Positions 51,932 through 61,127 of a stretch of 64,000 bases of DNA are shown one piece after another. Below the pieces are notes generated by a model. It saw only the letters and a list, made by a program, of their open reading frames with translations, did not search any database and was not told where the DNA came from. This DNA is from UBA3478 sp036782715 (lineage in GTDB: Bacteria > Bacteroidota > Bacteroidia > Flavobacteriales > Flavobacteriaceae). Both the position numbers and the translations under genes were made by a program. Position 1 is the stretch's first letter. Every line of letters starts with the position of its first letter. The stretch spans positions 16,514 through 80,513 of the forward strand of contig DAIPYN010000006.1 of the NCBI GenBank assembly GCA_036782715.1. Reading direction: 5' to 3'.

Positions 51932-53970
51932 AGTGACACATTTATCGGTTTGTAGTTCTTCGGATCTTTTATCGGTACTGAACAGCTTCCTTCTATACAT
52001 GTAAAGATAGAGGTTTGTTCTTCTGAAAAACGATCTTTGAACAGATCAAGGTTCGAGTATTTTTCGCTAGCGGCAATGATTCGGTTAGAAACCCATGTGG
52101 AATCTAGCTGCTCTGACCATTCAAAAGCCTTTTTACCGCTTACTACAGTGACTTCAAAGGGGTTTTCTAGTAATAGGGATAGTCGAAGCCAATTCGAATG
52201 ATTTTTAGGAAATTGACTGACACGATCTCTCATTTGCGAAAGCATCGCTTGCGCCCTGGTCTTTAGATCCTCACCAAATCCTAGTTGATAGAGTTTAAAG
52301 AAATTAATCGCCATCACCGAATTGGATGCGCTAATAACATTGTCCTCAGTTTCTATGCTTCGCCGTATGAGTTCTCGATTACTGGCTGAAGTAAAGTAAA
52401 ACAGTGCGCTTTCAGAACTGAAATTTTCAATCACATACGATTTTAATTTTACGGCTACCGCTAAGTAATCTTCATTGAAGCATAATTCATACCCTTCGAT
52501 TAGTGCCGCGATGGCAAACGCGTAATCTTCAAGTACTCCATCAAGCGTAGCTCGTTTGTCTGTATGGTTTCTTAAAAGACTGCCGTCCTCACCAATGCGG
52601 TTGAATACAAAATCGAAAGCGTTTATTGCAGTTTCTTTTATCGAGGTATGCTCTCTGAGTGCAAACCGGTAGGCTCTACTGAGCCCTACAGCCATCATAG
52701 CGGTATTACTCATCAGTATTTTGTGATCTCGAAGGGGGAGTGCTTTATTTTTTCGAACCTCTTTCAATCGCTGAATGGCTTGTTCTAGTTGCCTTGAAAC
52801 TTCCAGTTCGTCTATTCCTAACTTAGAGGCAATGTCTGAATTGCTTAGTGTTCGGATAAGGACATAGTTCCCTTTTTCCCAATAACCAAAGTCATTTATG
52901 TTGTACGCTAAAGAGAACAATTCGTAATCACTTTCAAGCTGCTCTTGTAGTTCATCTTTGGTGAAAACGTAATAGGCACCTTCTTCGAGGATTCCTTCTG
53001 CACTCAATGAGTCAGCATCGTATGCGGTAAAACATCCGCCAGTATCTGGATCAATGAATTGGGATTGTACGAATGCCGCTGTCTTTGCTGTTACCTCTTT
53101 GAAGAAAGGCTCTTTATAGTGTTGGTAAGCTTCAGCGTAAAGTCCTAATAATTGTGCGTTGTCATAGGCCATTTTTTCAAAGTGTGGAATGTGCCATCGA
53201 TCGTCTACACTATATCTTGAGAACCCACCGTCGATAGGATCAAAAATACCTCCGTACCCCATTCTAATCAGAGTCGTTTTAATGAGTTCGTGTGCCTCTA
53301 CATTAGGCTTAAGACTTACGTAATGCAGGAGATACTCAAGAGTATTGGGTATCATGAATTTTGGAGCGCCTTTGAATCCGCCATAAGTAGGGTCTAGGGC
53401 TTCTATATAGGTCTTTAAAGTTAAGGTATGGTCAATAGTCTCAGGGCTGCTAGATTCAGAAACGATCTCAGTCATTCCTTTTAATCCTCGAGACAGTGAA
53501 GCCGCGTATTCTAGAACTCGTTCGACATCTTCGGTATAAATAGAAACGAGTTGATTCAGTGAGGTGACAAATCGTTCTTTGGGAAGATAGGTAGCTCCCC
53601 AAAATGGTCTCCCATCAGGGAGACAGATAACGTTCAGTGGCCATCCTCCTGACCCGGTCATGAGTTGAAGCGCATCCATGTAAATTTGATCGACGTCAGG
53701 TCTTTCCTCGCGATCCACTTTGATGGAGATAAAATGCTGTTTTAATAAATCGGCTACTGCTTGGTCTTCAAAGCATTCTGATTCCATCACATGGCACCAG
53801 TGGCAGGCAGAATAACCAATGCTTATGAACAGCAGTTTTCGTTCTTTTCGGGCCTTGTCAAGAATTTCTTGGTTGAAAGGCTTCCAGTCTACTGGGTTGT
53901 ATGCGTGCTGCAAGAGGTATGGCGAACTCTCATGCTGTAGATCATTGGCTTTATGTAAATCATTAGCCAT
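51928..53970 (-). CDS. DUF255 (YyaL/spermatogenesis-associated 20-like) thioredoxin-domain protein
   Basis: A 680-residue protein. The N-terminal thioredoxin-like domain has YSACHWCHVME (CxxC near residue 57). The rest is an (alpha/alpha)6 barrel like those of glycoside-handling enzymes (DGGFSRYSVDDRWHIPHFEKMAYDNAQLLGLY). The family is common from bacteria to animals, but its function remains unclear. The C-terminus has a CIEGSC pair. It overlaps nfu upstream (8 bases) and mscS downstream (4 bases), so the three are one operon. Confidence 0.92.
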   Translation of the reverse strand: MANDLHKANDLQHESSPYLLQHAYNPVDWKPFNQEILDKARKERKLLFISIGYSACHWCHVMESECFEDQAVADLLKQHFISIKVDREERPDVDQIYMDALQLMTGSGGWPLNVICLPDGRPFWGATYLPKERFVTSLNQLVSIYTEDVERVLEYAASLSRGLKGMTEIVSESSSPETIDHTLTLKTYIEALDPTYGGFKGAPKFMIPNTLEYLLHYVSLKPNVEAHELIKTTLIRMGYGGIFDPIDGGFSRYSVDDRWHIPHFEKMAYDNAQLLGLYAEAYQHYKEPFFKEVTAKTAAFVQSQFIDPDTGGCFTAYDADSLSAEGILEEGAYYVFTKDELQEQLESDYELFSLAYNINDFGYWEKGNYVLIRTLSNSDIASKLGIDELEVSRQLEQAIQRLKEVRKNKALPLRDHKILMSNTAMMAVGLSRAYRFALREHTSIKETAINAFDFVFNRIGEDGSLLRNHTDKRATLDGVLEDYAFAIAALIEGYELCFNEDYLAVAVKLKSYVIENFSSESALFYFTSASNRELIRRSIETEDNVISASNSVMAINFFKLYQLGFGEDLKTRAQAMLSQMRDRVSQFPKNHSNWLRLSLLLENPFEVTVVSGKKAFEWSEQLDSTWVSNRIIAASEKYSNLDLFKDRFSEEQTSIFTCIEGSCSVPIKDPKNYKPINVSL

Positions 53971-54889
53971 TTACTGCGATTACTTGTCCGACCTGATCGC
54001 CGAGCATGTTTTGGAGCATGGTTTCAATACCATTTTTTAAGGTGAACGTAGAAGAGGGACATCCGCTACATGCTCCTTGTAGAACAACGTGGACAGCCTT
54101 AGTATCTGCATCAAATTTCTCGAAGGCAATATTACCCCCATCTGCTGCTACGGCCGGTTTTACATACTCCTCTAGAATCGATACAATTTTGGCCTCGATA
54201 CTCCCTTCCTCGAAGTTTAGCGTGGAAGAAGAGGCAGGTGCTTCTTTAGTTGGGGTACTCTCGTTTGGTTTCGTGCTGGCAACCTTTTGAGTAATGACAG
54301 CTTCTTGGTCACTTGCCATGAAGTCCCTAATCATTTCTCTCAGCTCTACGGTGATTTCGTCCCAGTTACCAACATCGTATTTGGTTACCGAAACATAATT
54401 TTCATCCATAAACACTTGTTTCACATAAGGCTTTTGAAAAAGGGCGGTGGCAAGCGGAGCATCTTTAGCTTCGTCGATATTTTTAAATTCATACAAGGCT
54501 GGTACGATAGGCTTATTTGCGACAAACTTCATCACTCCAGGATTAGGAGTAGCTTCAGCATACACCGTAATGGCCTGAGGGCCTCCTGTGGTGGTCTCGT
54601 GGACCACAGGTTCACCTTCGTTGAGGTAATCTACTAGTCGCTGAGCAACTTCATCCTTAACATCATCCCACTCTACTATATCATAGCGCTGAATAGCAAT
54701 AAAATTACTCGCGATGTAAACCGTCTTTACAAAGGGTAATTGGAATAGCTCATAAGCCAAAGGTGCATCTTTCGTATCGTCAATAGAGGCAAATTCATAA
54801 GTACCTTTTACTAAGAAGTGATTGGCTTGAAACTTGAGAATCGAAGGGTGTTTCGTTGCTATTGTGGTGATGTTGTATTCCATTTTCAA
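53963..54889 (-). CDS. NifU/Nfu-family Fe-S scaffold with a duplicated N-terminal domain
   Basis: A 308-residue protein with three parts: two Nfu N-terminal domains in tandem (about 5-92 and 108-195; compare HPSILKFQANHFLVKGTYEF with NPGVMKFVANKPIVPALYEF), a low-complexity linker, and the C-terminal NifU domain with the cluster-binding C274-SG-C277. Nfu proteins carry Fe-S clusters to target enzymes. The doubled N-terminal domain is a usual Bacteroidota form. M1 or M3 may be the start. It is the first gene of the minus-strand nfu-DUF255-mscS operon. Confidence 0.92.
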   Translation of the reverse strand: MKMEYNITTIATKHPSILKFQANHFLVKGTYEFASIDDTKDAPLAYELFQLPFVKTVYIASNFIAIQRYDIVEWDDVKDEVAQRLVDYLNEGEPVVHETTTGGPQAITVYAEATPNPGVMKFVANKPIVPALYEFKNIDEAKDAPLATALFQKPYVKQVFMDENYVSVTKYDVGNWDEITVELREMIRDFMASDQEAVITQKVASTKPNESTPTKEAPASSSTLNFEEGSIEAKIVSILEEYVKPAVAADGGNIAFEKFDADTKAVHVVLQGACSGCPSSTFTLKNGIETMLQNMLGDQVGQVIAVNG

Positions 54890-54955
54890 AACTTTTTACA
54901 AAAGTACGAAGTGCTGAATTGTTAACCTTGCCGTATTTTCGCTAAAATTTTTGAT

Positions 54956-55837
54956 ATGAAAGCAGCAGTTTTTCCGGGTCAAGGGGCTCAATTTGTAGGA
55001 ATGGGTAAGGAATTATACGAGCAATCGGCTCTAGCTAAATCTTATTTTGAAAAGGCAAATGAGATTCTTGGTTTTCGAATTACTGATGTAATGTTTGAAG
55101 GTGATGCTGAAGCATTAAAGCGAACCGAGGTAACTCAACCTGCTATTTTTATTCATTCGGTGATTGAAGCGCTACTTGAAGGCGATTCTTTTAATCCTAG
55201 TATGGTTGCAGGGCACTCTTTAGGGGAGTTTTCGGCTCTTGTAGCTGCTGGTGTTTTAACCTTTGAAGACGGATTGAAATTGGTTGCTCAAAGAGCCCAG
55301 GCCATGCAAGAAGCTTGTGGTTTGCAAAGAGGGACTATGGCCGCTGTTTTGGGTCTTGAAGATGGGGTGGTTGAGAAAGTTTGTGAATCGATTGAAGGTG
55401 TAGTTGTCGCTGCCAATTACAACTGCCCTGGTCAGTTGGTGATTTCGGGTGCTTATGAAGCCGTAGAGATCGCTTGTGAAAAGATGAAAGAAGCGGGAGC
55501 GAAGCGAGCGCTTATTTTACCAGTAGGGGGAGCTTTTCATTCACCACTAATGGCTCCAGCAAAGGAAGCGTTAGCATCAGCCATTGAAGCTACTACCTTT
55601 TCAATTCCGAAGTGTCCTATCTATCAAAATGTAAGTGCTACAGCAGTTACCGATAGCGAACTATTAAAAGCTCAGTTGATCGCTCAATTGACGGCTCCGG
55701 TAAAATGGACGCAGAGTGTTCAGAAAATGATGGAAGATGGTACCACTTCTTTCACAGAATACGGCCCAGGAAAGGTGCTTCAGGGACTCATCAAGAAAAT
55801 CGATCGTTCTGCTGAAGTTGCTAGTGCCTCAGAATAA
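54956..55837 (+). CDS. fabD: Malonyl-CoA:ACP transacylase FabD
   Basis: FabD moves malonyl from CoA to acyl carrier protein to start fatty acid elongation. The 293-residue protein has the FPGQGAQFVGMG start, the nucleophile S88 in GHSLGEFSA, the Arg in QRAQAMQEA and the catalytic His in GGAFHSPLM (about 199). It is full length. It is divergent from nfu and overlaps the convergent Nramp-like gene by 9 bases at the 3' end. Confidence 0.97.
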   Translation: MKAAVFPGQGAQFVGMGKELYEQSALAKSYFEKANEILGFRITDVMFEGDAEALKRTEVTQPAIFIHSVIEALLEGDSFNPSMVAGHSLGEFSALVAAGVLTFEDGLKLVAQRAQAMQEACGLQRGTMAAVLGLEDGVVEKVCESIEGVVVAANYNCPGQLVISGAYEAVEIACEKMKEAGAKRALILPVGGAFHSPLMAPAKEALASAIEATTFSIPKCPIYQNVSATAVTDSELLKAQLIAQLTAPVKWTQSVQKMMEDGTTSFTEYGPGKVLQGLIKKIDRSAEVASASE

Positions 55838-57058
55838 GCTGATCAGATAGTAAATCGAGAATCCCCCAAGAAAAATGATACCGCAATAACTGAGTGCTCT
55901 CATTACTTTGGGAGGCTTGGCTTCAAAGTCATCTGCAAAAACTAGGCGGTGGTTCATGTATCCGAGTATTGGAGCAAAGACAAACGATGCAAAGGTGGCT
56001 ATGCTCACCAATTTTCCCATAGAGCTGGTAAACCCAATAATCACTGAAAGATTGGATAGTGATAGTCCGATGACCGCAAGGTTAAAGTAATTTTTCTTTG
56101 TCCAATTTAAACGTTGACTCATATCCACTAAAACCCGAGCTAGTGCATCATGCGCACTTAGACAGGTGCTGAACATCGCCGCCAATGCGGATATGGAAAT
56201 TAGAACGCGGGCCCAGCTCCCTAATTGTGACGTAAATATCTCGGTAAGTTCTTTTGCAAATACTACTCCACTTGCGCTTAGTGCGGTTCCTGTTCCGTAG
56301 AGCGTCATAAAACCTAGAAAGAAGAAAAATACAGCGAGTAATGCCGTGATGAAATAACCCAAATTAAACTCTCGAAGGGTTTCTTTTAAACTCGGCACCT
56401 CAGTATGCTTCTTCAACTTTTCAAGATTCCAAAGACTCACCCATCCTGAAGCTTCGACTGCTGTAGGCATCCATCCGATCAAACTAATAAGAAATAACAG
56501 TCCTGTTTGGTCAAAAATATCGGGAGCAATGAAATTTTCTGCTGTAGCTACTTTTCCTTTTCCTAATGCTAAGAATACGGTAGCTAATAGGGCGATAAAG
56601 AGAATGATTACCAGATACTTCAAAGACTTCTCGAGATAGGCATATTTTCCGATGATAATTAAAAGACTAATTGTGAGGAATAGAATCACAGACATCAATT
56701 GCATACTTAGCCCACTTCCTTGTCCGATGATATTTAATGTCATTCCAGCAGTTACCGAATAAAGGGCTGCCAAGATGGTAAAAGCACTCACTAGGTTTAC
56801 CCCAGCATAGATCCATAAATAGAATTTAGAGGTCTTTGCATATCCTTCAGTTAGGGAATGCTCTTTAACCCTTGAGTAGCGTACTCCAAATTCGAAAAAG
56901 GGGTATTTCAAAAGGTTGGCGAGTAAAATGGGAACAACCATTAACATTCCGTAAACGGCCCCAGCCTTTGTGGATAGCACTAGATGCGAGGTGCCAATTG
57001 CCATACTGGCAAAAAGTAGCCCGGGTCCAAGGCGGTTGAAAAATCGTTTAATATCCAT
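55829..57058 (-). CDS. Divergent Nramp-family transporter
   Basis: A 409-residue, 11-helix protein clearly related to Nramp (SLC11) metal transporters: GPGLLFASMAIGTSHLVLSTKAG at the first helix, LLKYPFFEFGVRY and a helix-6 segment GWMPTAVEASGW. Canonical Nramp has DPGN in helix 1 and MPH in helix 6 for binding Mn2+ or Fe2+. Here the first is G22-T-S-H25 and the second is M-P-T, so the usual ligands are missing. The substrate is probably not the standard divalent transition metal. It is divergent from the hydrolase gene. Confidence 0.88.
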   Translation of the reverse strand: MDIKRFFNRLGPGLLFASMAIGTSHLVLSTKAGAVYGMLMVVPILLANLLKYPFFEFGVRYSRVKEHSLTEGYAKTSKFYLWIYAGVNLVSAFTILAALYSVTAGMTLNIIGQGSGLSMQLMSVILFLTISLLIIIGKYAYLEKSLKYLVIILFIALLATVFLALGKGKVATAENFIAPDIFDQTGLLFLISLIGWMPTAVEASGWVSLWNLEKLKKHTEVPSLKETLREFNLGYFITALLAVFFFFLGFMTLYGTGTALSASGVVFAKELTEIFTSQLGSWARVLISISALAAMFSTCLSAHDALARVLVDMSQRLNWTKKNYFNLAVIGLSLSNLSVIIGFTSSMGKLVSIATFASFVFAPILGYMNHRLVFADDFEAKPPKVMRALSYCGIIFLGGFSIYYLISLF

Positions 57059-57130
57059 ATCGAAAAGTGGTTAAATCTATTGAAAAATAGGGTTACTTCG
57101 TAGAGAAGTTTCATCGCACAGATAACAAGT

Positions 57131-58138
57131 ATGAAAAAACTCTGGTTAGTACTCTTTTTGGTGGCAATTTTAGACTTACTCTTCTTAGGGTATGTCTTAG
57201 GTCCTAAGGTAGAAAGACCTTCTTTCGACAAGCTCTTACCAGCAATCGATATACCCCTAGAAGAACTTGATGCCTTTATCGCAGAGAAAGAAGCTAGTTT
57301 ACCGGTAAAAGAAGGGAATGAATCTAGAATTGTTTGGGCTGATTCTTCAAAAACAAAGACGCCAATTAGTGTCGTTTACTTACATGGTTGGTCAGCATCT
57401 GCAGTAGAAGGTGACCCACTTCATCGTCAAATTGCTCAGGATTTAGGAGCAAATTTATATTTACCAAGACTCGCCGAACACGGGCTTTCTAAACAAGAAG
57501 CGCTTTTAGACATCACTGCTGATGATTTGGTTGATTCGGCGAAAGAGGCACTCAGTATTGCTCAGCTGATTGGAGATCGTGTAGTTATTATGGCTACCTC
57601 TAATGGGGGCACTCTAGCGCTTTACTTAGCAGAATCAATTCCTGATTTAGCCGCTCTTATCCTTTATTCTCCAAACATTGAGATTTATGATCCTACTGCG
57701 AAGCTTTTAGATGATCCATGGGGCCTTGAGATTGCTAAAAAGGTGAAAGGGAGTAACTATCACATAGCGAATATGCCTGATAGCCGAAAGCCTTTTTGGT
57801 ATCACAAATATCGATTAGAAAGTCTGCCTCAATTGCAAGCTTTTATCTCACGAGCTATGACGCCCATGAACTTTAAGGTTGTGAATGAGCCTGTGTTTTT
57901 AGGTTATTACTATAAGAATGAAGAAGAGCAAGACAAGGTCGTTTCTGTACCCGCAATGCTTCGAATGTATGAGCAATTGGGTACCCCATCGAGTCTAAAA
58001 CGAAAGCAAGCTTTTCCAGAAGCAGGAGATCATATTTTGGCTAGTCCACTCGCTTCTAATGATGTCGAGGGGGTGTACAAAGCAACCTATAACTTTTTAA
58101 AAGAAGTTGCTAATCTCGAGGTTAAAGCTCGAGATTAA
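57131..58138 (+). CDS. Anchored alpha/beta hydrolase
   Basis: A 335-residue protein with an N-terminal membrane anchor (KLWLVLFLVAILDLLFLGYVLG) and an alpha/beta hydrolase domain. The oxyanion loop is YLHGWSAS, the nucleophile is S157 in MATSNGGT, and the His is in AGDHILAS. The catalytic triad is therefore plausible. It is probably periplasmic. The substrate is unknown; carboxylesterase or lipase-like activity is the family's usual range. Confidence 0.87.
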   Translation: MKKLWLVLFLVAILDLLFLGYVLGPKVERPSFDKLLPAIDIPLEELDAFIAEKEASLPVKEGNESRIVWADSSKTKTPISVVYLHGWSASAVEGDPLHRQIAQDLGANLYLPRLAEHGLSKQEALLDITADDLVDSAKEALSIAQLIGDRVVIMATSNGGTLALYLAESIPDLAALILYSPNIEIYDPTAKLLDDPWGLEIAKKVKGSNYHIANMPDSRKPFWYHKYRLESLPQLQAFISRAMTPMNFKVVNEPVFLGYYYKNEEEQDKVVSVPAMLRMYEQLGTPSSLKRKQAFPEAGDHILASPLASNDVEGVYKATYNFLKEVANLEVKARD

Positions 58139-58156
58139 ATCTTCAATTTGCTTTGT

Positions 58157-58192
58157 AATTGAAATAAGAAGCTTCATTTTATTTCAATTTTG
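58157..58192 (+). terminator. AT-rich hairpin after the hydrolase gene
   Basis: AATTGAAATAA and TTATTTCAATT are perfect 11-bp arms with an 11-base loop that itself contains the palindrome GAAGCTTC, followed by TTTTG. It is likely the terminator of the hydrolase gene, though the stem is weak. Confidence 0.5.
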
Positions 58193-58210
58193 TTAGCCAT
58201 ATCTGGGTTT

Positions 58211-58243
58211 TTTGTCAAAGTTGACTATATTTTAGTACCCTTG
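58211..58243 (+). promoter_or_regulatory. Probable promoter of ppc
   Basis: TTTG at 58211-58214 and TACCCTTG at 58236-58243 (one mismatch to TAnnTTTG), 21 bases apart, lie 20 bases before the ppc ATG. Confidence 0.4.
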
Positions 58244-58263
58244 CATCAATCAAAAATCACGAA

Positions 58264-60840
58264 ATGGCCAGAAGACCTCAAATTGAGCGCTTTAACGAAG
58301 TAGTTAAGTCTAAGTTTCAGATTTATAATAGTCTGTTTTTAACGCTTCCTTTTCCGAGTATTAAAAACACCGCTCTTTTACTTCCACTTTTTGCAGAAAC
58401 ATGTAAAGAAGGTTTTGCAGCTGGACTTAGTCCTAATCAAATTGTAACGAACTTTTTTGATACTTATTTGAAAGACATCGATGAAGAGGATCGCAACGAT
58501 TTACTATTCTCCTTTATTAAATATATCGAAAGACAGGTGGTACTCTTTGACGCTATTGAAGATGCTGGCTTCTCATACGTAAACAATATGCACGGTAGAG
58601 GTACCCTTCGCTATATTAAAGAAGAGGCTCAGAACAACAACAAATACGAAGATCTTCTCGAGTATTTAGAGCGGTTTGCCGTTCGTGTGGTACTCACTGC
58701 GCACCCTACCCAGTTCTATCCTAATAGTGTGTTGGGTATTATTCGATCACTTTCTGCAGCGATTAAGCGCAATGACATTGATGATATTAAGCAATTACTC
58801 GATCAGCTAGGTCTTACTCCATTTTATAATAAGGCAAAGCCTTCACCGCTCGATGAAGCGAATGGGCTCATTTGGTATTTAGAGAATGTTTTTTATCACT
58901 CCGCAGGATCGATTGTTAATTACCTCAGAAAGAACTTCTTTGACAACAAAGTAATCGAGCATCGTTTATTTGATTTCGGATTCTGGCCAGGGGGAGATCG
59001 CGATGGTAACCCGTTTGTGACCTCAGAGATTACCATGAAGACGGCTCAAACGCTTAGACATCATATTCAGCGTAATTATTACCGAGAGATTCGCGATTTA
59101 AAAACACGATTGACCTTCAAGGGTATTCTAGAACGAGTAGAAGAGCTCGAGACCAGGATGTATCACACCCTATTTTTTCCAGAGCTTCCATCGTTATCTT
59201 TAAAAGAATTAGAGACTGAATTACAATCGATACATCTAGAAATTAAGGAGAAGCATAGCGGTTTGTATGAGGATCTTGTTCTAGACCTCATTCAAAAAGT
59301 GAAGCTTTTCGGATATCATTTCGCTAGCCTTGATCTGCGTCAAGATTCTAGAATTCATGAGGCGGTGTTTGCGGAGATTATCAATCATCCAATGGCAACC
59401 GCTCACATTGAAAACCTGCCTTCTAAACCTTATGCTGAACTGAGTTTAGAAGAGAAATACGAAGTGCTCATCGGTTTAAAAGGATCGGTTTCGTCAAGCT
59501 GGTTTGATGCAGATTCGATTACCGCACAGACGATTGATTCGATCTATGTAATGAAACAAATTCAGGCTGAAAACGGCGAGCTTGGAGCCAATCGATACAT
59601 TATCAGTAATTGTCAATCGCTAGAGCATTTACTGCAACTTTATGCGCTTGTTCGCATGTGTGATTGGGAGCATCCGACCGTAGATTTCATTCCTCTTTTC
59701 GAAACGATCGACGATTTAAATGCGGCTCCAAAGATTATGAGTGAATTCTATTCAATTACAGAATATTCAGCACATTTAGAAACCAGAAGAAATAAGCAGA
59801 CGATTATGCTCGGTTTCTCTGACGGAACCAAAGATGGCGGATACCTCATGGCGAACTGGGGAATCTATAAGGCTAAGGAGGCACTTAGTAAGGTTTCTAC
59901 AGAGAATGGCATATCGGTTGCCTTCTTTGATGGTAGAGGAGGCCCTCCTGCTCGTGGAGGGGGTCGCACTCATGAATTTTATGCTTCGATGAGTGAGGAT
60001 ATTCAGGCTGATGATATTCAACTAACCGTTCAGGGACAAACGATTAGTTCTAATTTCGGAACTTTAGAGTCTTCCCAATATAACCTCGAGCAATTACTTA
60101 GTTCAGGAATTAAAAATCAATTGACCAATAAAGGTCAGAACAATTTAAGTGACTCAGATCGCGCCACTATCGAAGAATTGGCTGACTTAAGCTACCGAGC
60201 TTACCAAGCCTTCAAAGCACACGATAAGTTCTTACCTTATCTCCAAGAAATGACCACGCTACCTTATTATGCGAAAACGAATATCGGTAGCCGCCCCGCC
60301 AAGCGAGGAGGTAAAAAGGAGTTAGCTTTTGAGGATCTTCGTGCAATTCCATTTGTAGGTAGTTGGAGCCAACTAAAACAAAATGTTCCTGGATTTTTTG
60401 GAGTAGGAACGGCACTTCAAGCTTTCAAGGATAGCGGTAGATTTGATCATGTTCAATCACTATATAAGAGCAATGCTTACTTCAGAACACTGATTGCAAA
60501 TTCTATGATGAGTCTTACGAAGTCATTCTTTGATCTCACTTCATATATGTCTGAAGACCCTGTTTATGGAGATTTCTGGAAACTGATTCATCAGGAGTAT
60601 CTTAAGTCTAAGGAATTACTTCTTGAGCTTACTGGTTTTGAACAGCTCATGCAGAATGAAAAGGCAGGTAAGGCTTCGATTGAAATCAGAGAAGGTATTG
60701 TTCAGCCCCTACTTACGATACAGCAATATGCACTAAGTAGAGTTAGTAAAACCACTAATAGCGCAGAAAAGCAGCTTTTTGAAAAGATGGTGACTCGCTC
60801 GATGTTTGGTAATATTAACGCTAGTCGTAACTCGGCATAA
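58264..60840 (+). CDS. ppc: Phosphoenolpyruvate carboxylase
   Basis: The enzyme carboxylates PEP to oxaloacetate, feeding the TCA cycle. The 858-residue protein has the catalytic motifs VVLTAHPTQ (about residue 143), FWPGGDRDGNPFV, FFDGRGGPPARGGGRTHEF and the C-terminal ...NINASRNSA. The PARGGGR loop differs slightly from the usual GRGGGP, as in other Bacteroidota enzymes. It stands alone with its own promoter. Confidence 0.96.
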   Translation: MARRPQIERFNEVVKSKFQIYNSLFLTLPFPSIKNTALLLPLFAETCKEGFAAGLSPNQIVTNFFDTYLKDIDEEDRNDLLFSFIKYIERQVVLFDAIEDAGFSYVNNMHGRGTLRYIKEEAQNNNKYEDLLEYLERFAVRVVLTAHPTQFYPNSVLGIIRSLSAAIKRNDIDDIKQLLDQLGLTPFYNKAKPSPLDEANGLIWYLENVFYHSAGSIVNYLRKNFFDNKVIEHRLFDFGFWPGGDRDGNPFVTSEITMKTAQTLRHHIQRNYYREIRDLKTRLTFKGILERVEELETRMYHTLFFPELPSLSLKELETELQSIHLEIKEKHSGLYEDLVLDLIQKVKLFGYHFASLDLRQDSRIHEAVFAEIINHPMATAHIENLPSKPYAELSLEEKYEVLIGLKGSVSSSWFDADSITAQTIDSIYVMKQIQAENGELGANRYIISNCQSLEHLLQLYALVRMCDWEHPTVDFIPLFETIDDLNAAPKIMSEFYSITEYSAHLETRRNKQTIMLGFSDGTKDGGYLMANWGIYKAKEALSKVSTENGISVAFFDGRGGPPARGGGRTHEFYASMSEDIQADDIQLTVQGQTISSNFGTLESSQYNLEQLLSSGIKNQLTNKGQNNLSDSDRATIEELADLSYRAYQAFKAHDKFLPYLQEMTTLPYYAKTNIGSRPAKRGGKKELAFEDLRAIPFVGSWSQLKQNVPGFFGVGTALQAFKDSGRFDHVQSLYKSNAYFRTLIANSMMSLTKSFFDLTSYMSEDPVYGDFWKLIHQEYLKSKELLLELTGFEQLMQNEKAGKASIEIREGIVQPLLTIQQYALSRVSKTTNSAEKQLFEKMVTRSMFGNINASRNSA

Positions 60841-60917
60841 AGTCCCTACACCCGCCCGGTATTTTGTGATATTTTCAATTTTTTTTAGAAAGAGTTGTTT
60901 ATTTCAGATGCCCATCT

Positions 60918-60925
60918 CATATTTG
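60918..60925 (+). promoter_or_regulatory. Possible -7 element of the riboswitch-metY transcript
   Basis: CATATTTG is one mismatch from TAnnTTTG; TTG lies 20 bases upstream at 60895-60897. It would start transcription about 20 bases before the riboswitch. Confidence 0.35.
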
Positions 60926-60950
60926 CAGCGTTCATTCACATGATGTAATT

Positions 60951-61047
60951 GTTATCAAGAAAGGTGAAGGGAATAGACCCTACGAAGCCTTAGCAACCCT
61001 CGATCTTCGAGAAGGTGCTAAATTCTACCCCAATTGGGAGAGATAAC
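60951..61047 (+). ncRNA. SAM-I (S-box) riboswitch
   Basis: The P1 helix is GTTATC/GATAAC. Inside are the conserved blocks AAGGTGAAGGGA, ACCCTACGAAGCCTTAGCAACC (split across P2 and P3, including GCAACC), GAAGGTGCTAAATTC and GGGAG. These are the known landmarks of SAM-I, with the kink-turn and pseudoknot arrangement. The downstream genes, metY and metX, fit methionine control: with SAM bound, expression falls. Confidence 0.88.
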
Positions 61048-61083
61048 GATGCTAAGCCACTTTGGCTACCATCTTTTCTTTTT
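61048..61083 (+). terminator. Terminator stem of the SAM-I riboswitch
   Basis: GATG...AGCCA-CTT-TGGCT...CATC form a stem directly after P1, followed by TTTTCTTTTT. This is the likely expression platform, ending transcription when SAM is bound. It is 45 bases before metY. Confidence 0.7.
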
Positions 61084-61127
61084 AGCAGTTGCCTCATTAT
61101 TATTTAACCTAAAAAAATTACATCGTA

